Source: Liquorilactobacillus sicerae
GTDB lineage: Bacteria > Bacillota > Bacilli > Lactobacillales > Lactobacillaceae
Length of the DNA: 64,000 nt
Direction of reading: 5' to 3'
Assembly: GCF_029916425.1 (NCBI RefSeq)
Contig: NZ_JAHAVQ010000003.1
Coordinates: 124,001 to 188,000, forward strand
Shown: positions 61,810 through 64,000 of the stretch, piece after piece
Position numbering within the stretch: the stretch's first letter is position 1
Layout of the letters: each line of letters opens with the position of its first letter
The notes under the pieces: generated by a model
The model's database searches: none
What the model saw: the letters and a program-made list of their open reading frames with translations, nothing else
What the model was told of the DNA's origin: nothing
Made by a program: the position numbers and the translations under genes

Positions 61810-62796
61810 TTACTTTTGACTTTTTTCAATGTGATCTAATAAATAACCGGTTCCCATTGCGACATCATCTAATGGGGTATCAGCAACCATTACCGGTACC
61901 CTCAGATGATTAGAAAATAACTGATCGATACCATCAAGCAATGCTCCACCACCAGTTAAAACGATGCCAGTATCAATAATATCCGCTGCCAGTTCAGGCG
62001 GTGTTTGTTCAAGAACATTTTTAGCAGCATCAATCACCGCTAACATGGTATCATGTAATGCCTTTTCAATTTGATTTGAAGACAAAGTAATTGTTCTTGG
62101 TAAACCATTGATCACATCACGCCCACGAATTTCCATTTCTTTTTGCCGATGATCCGGTAAAACTGTTCCAATTTCAATTTTAGCCTTTTCAGCTGTATGT
62201 TCTCCAATTTGTAAACTGTGGACTTTACGAACATACGACGTAATATCGGCATTTAATTGATCACCTGCAACTCTTAACGAGCGGCTGACAACAATGTCAC
62301 CAAGAGAAATAACCGCAATATCACTGGTTCCTCCACCAACATCAATCACCATGCTACCTTTGGGTTGAAAAATATTTAAACCAGCACCAATTGCCGCTAC
62401 CTTGGGCTCTTCTTCCAAGTAAACATTCCCACCGCCAGATTTTTCAGCAGCTTGGCGAATTGCTTTTTGTTCAATTGAAGTCGTATTAGTTGGACAGCAA
62501 ATCAAAATATTTGGTTTTGACATAAAGCCCTTAACATTTAATTTCTTAATAAAATATGAAAGCATCTGCTCTGTCATATCGAAGTCAGCAATTACCCCGT
62601 CTTTTAGTGGACGAATTGCTCGAATATTGCTTGGCGTTCTACCAACCATTTTATAAGCTTCTGAACCGACTGCCAAGACACGCCCATTATCAGTGTCAAT
62701 TGCAACAACGGATGGCTCATTTAAAACTATACCTTTACCCTTGACATTGATTAAAACATTCGCTGTGCCTAAATCGATTCCGATATCTTTAGCCAT
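61810..62796 (-). CDS. mbl: MreB-like protein Mbl
   Basis: A 328-aa actin homologue, second MreB paralogue of the window. [25 protein letters not shown] near 5-29, VIDVGGGTSDIAVISLGD near 153, and VLTGGGALLDGI near 282. Placement between murA and yidD-rodA is that of Mbl in Bacilli. AAGGAGAATCAGT precedes ATG 62796. The 174-base gap to murA holds no gene. Confidence 0.95.
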   Translation of the reverse strand: MAKDIGIDLGTANVLINVKGKGIVLNEPSVVAIDTDNGRVLAVGSEAYKMVGRTPSNIRAIRPLKDGVIADFDMTEQMLSYFIKKLNVKGFMSKPNILICCPTNTTSIEQKAIRQAAEKSGGGNVYLEEEPKVAAIGAGLNIFQPKGSMVIDVGGGTSDIAVISLGDIVVSRSLRVAGDQLNADITSYVRKVHSLQIGEHTAEKAKIEIGTVLPDHRQKEMEIRGRDVINGLPRTITLSSNQIEKALHDTMLAVIDAAKNVLEQTPPELAADIIDTGIVLTGGGALLDGIDQLFSNHLRVPVMVADTPLDDVAMGTGYLLDHIEKSQK

Positions 62797-62970
62797 ACTG
62801 ATTCTCCTTTAATTTTTATATGTACCAGCAGTACAGTCATTGCAAAGGATCAAAAATTGGTCTAATCTGCAAAATCAGATATCATTATAGCATAAAAGCA
62901 CTAATTTCAAAATGTTGTCCTGCTTAAAATAATTAGATTTAAATAAAAATAAACTATTTGTTATACTATT

Positions 62971-64000
62971 CTAATCTTTTATCGGTAACTGAACTTTTAA
63001 ACTACTCGAGCCTTCAATAACTACACGCTTAATTTTGGCACCCAAAGCAGCCAACTTCTGATGAAAATGGTAATAGCCACGATCAAGGTATTTTAATTGA
63101 CCAATTTCGGTATAACCATCAGCCACTAAACCAGCTAAAACCAAAGCTGCCGCTGCTCGTAAATCAGTCGCATTTACCTGAGTTCCTTGAAAATGGGTTG
63201 GACCAATCAAAAATGCAGAATTCCCTTCAATTCTAAAACGAGCATTCATTCGTCTTAGCTCTTCTAAATAAAGGAAACGATTTTCAAACACTGTTTCGGT
63301 TAAAGTACTCTCACCCTTTGCTAATAGCTGCAAAACCGCAATTTGCGGTTGCATATCGGTAGGAAAACCCGGATGGGGCAAAGTTTTAACATTTGTCGAT
63401 TTTAAATGTTTTGTACCAATGACCCGAATTCCTGCTGCTTCTTCTTGAACTGTGACTCCCATTTCCTCCAACTTAGAAATTAATGGTCGATTATGCTCAG
63501 CAATTGCATTTTTAATCAAAACATTTCCGTTAGTTGCCGCTGCTGCAACCATAAATGTTCCTGCTTCAATTCGATCTTGAATCACAGTATGTTTGACGCC
63601 ATGAAGTTTGCTAACACCAATAACTTTAATTCTTTCTGTGCCTGCACCATTGACTTTAGCTCCCATTTGATTCAAAACATTTGCTAAGTCAACAATTTCG
63701 GGCTCACGTGCCACATTTTCGATAATTGTCGTCCCCTGTGCTAGAGTTGCGGCCATCATAATATTCTGTGTGGCACCAACACTTGGAAAATCTAAATAAA
63801 TATTTGCTCCCTTTAAGCCATCAGTTCTAGCGTCAATAAAACCATCATGCTGATCAATGGTCGCACCCATTGCTGCCAAACCTTTTAAATGCAGATCAAT
63901 TGGTCGTGAACCAATTGCACAACCACCTGGCATCGCTACTCGTGCCCGACCTAAACGAGCTAACAATGGTCCAAAAACGACAATTGAAGCACGCATTTTA
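62971..64000 (-). CDS. murA: UDP-N-acetylglucosamine 1-carboxyvinyltransferase (5' end cut off)
   Basis: The first committed step of peptidoglycan synthesis, transferring enolpyruvate to UDP-GlcNAc. About 343 codons of the roughly 430 are in the window; the N-terminus lies beyond the right edge. The catalytic cysteine loop [19 protein letters not shown] (fosfomycin target) is present near the visible N-terminus. [12 protein letters not shown] and [15 protein letters not shown] mark the C-terminal lobe. Whether this is MurA1 or MurA2 (MurZ) cannot be settled, but the mbl neighbourhood favours the atp-operon-linked copy. Confidence 0.96.
   Translation of the reverse strand, partial: KMRASIVVFGPLLARLGRARVAMPGGCAIGSRPIDLHLKGLAAMGATIDQHDGFIDARTDGLKGANIYLDFPSVGATQNIMMAATLAQGTTIIENVAREPEIVDLANVLNQMGAKVNGAGTERIKVIGVSKLHGVKHTVIQDRIEAGTFMVAAAATNGNVLIKNAIAEHNRPLISKLEEMGVTVQEEAAGIRVIGTKHLKSTNVKTLPHPGFPTDMQPQIAVLQLLAKGESTLTETVFENRFLYLEELRRMNARFRIEGNSAFLIGPTHFQGTQVNATDLRAAAALVLAGLVADGYTEIGQLKYLDRGYYHFHQKLAALGAKIKRVVIEGSSSLKVQLPIKD

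Noticed and set aside
1-64000. Mobile element, prophage, CRISPR or horizontally acquired island
   Set aside because: No transposase, integrase, repeats or att-like duplications seen; gene content and order are those of core chromosome throughout.

Overview
This is about 64 kb of low-GC Gram-positive core chromosome, most likely from a member of the Lactobacillaceae (Lactobacillales). Pointers are a complete mevalonate operon with type II IPP isomerase, T-box leaders, EzrA, RadC-Mre-MinCD synteny, the murA-mbl-yidD-DUF2969-rodA block, 6S RNA directly after rarA, and a D-Ala ligase whose specificity residue is Phe, as in intrinsically vancomycin-resistant lactobacilli. I see no insertion sequence, prophage, CRISPR array, tRNA or rRNA. 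Genus cannot be fixed from sequence reading alone.

Layout. 1-2.5 kb: 3' part of dinG (minus), cut by the window edge. 2.7-6.8 kb: mvaK1-mvaD-mvaK2-fni (plus), giving IPP/DMAPP from mevalonate. 6.9-11.4 kb: quinone-oxidoreductase-like gene, then a minus operon of hydrolase, DUF59 Fe-S factor, lone FtsX/MacB-like membrane protein and rsmF. 11.5-15.8 kb: HAD phosphatase, lysA, tautomerase, HesB-like protein and a metallo-beta-lactamase-fold protein without metal ligands. 15.8-20.8 kb: membrane-anchored hydrolase, cardiolipin synthase, and an amino-acid ABC transporter under a T-box that probably reads histidine. 20.8-26 kb: radC, csp, mreBCD, minCD (minus), for rod shape and septum placement. 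26-31.1 kb: HAD, folC and valS with its valine T-box. 31.1-35.4 kb: thiI, nifS-type desulfurase, ezrA. 35.5-37.8 kb: fRMsr, rpsD with a long leader, metF. 37.8-42.6 kb: a large GshF-like protein with both active sites eroded, rarA, 6S RNA, small membrane protein, UspA. 42.7-48.7 kb: ddl, then divergent ppx1-ppk-ppx2 polyphosphate operon. 48.8-54 kb: small accessory-like genes (kinase-like, DUF4870, macro domain, secreted nuclease plus coiled-coil lipoprotein, YbjQ, hydrolase, a 32-residue membrane peptide, SemiSWEET). 54.2-59.4 kb: sufCDSUB. 59.6-64 kb: Spx/ArsC-like protein, rodA, DUF2969, yidD, mbl, and murA cut at the right edge.

Themes. Much of the window builds the envelope: isoprenoid precursors, DAP decarboxylase (lysine from DAP), Ddl, MurA, RodA, two MreB paralogues, MreCD, EzrA, MinCD, cardiolipin. 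Sulfur transfer is the second theme: SUF, NifS-ThiI, DUF59 and HesB-like factors.

The least explained content is a set of three intact long proteins that keep the fold of a known enzyme but lack its catalytic residues (GshF-like, MBL/beta-CASP-like, Ppx1). Other points of note are a 32-residue membrane peptide with a strong ribosome site, a large inverted repeat around the ppx1 promoter, and an amino-acid T-box whose codon and acceptor-end signals disagree. Start codons were often moved downstream of the longest possible frame because a clear Shine-Dalgarno sequence dictated it.
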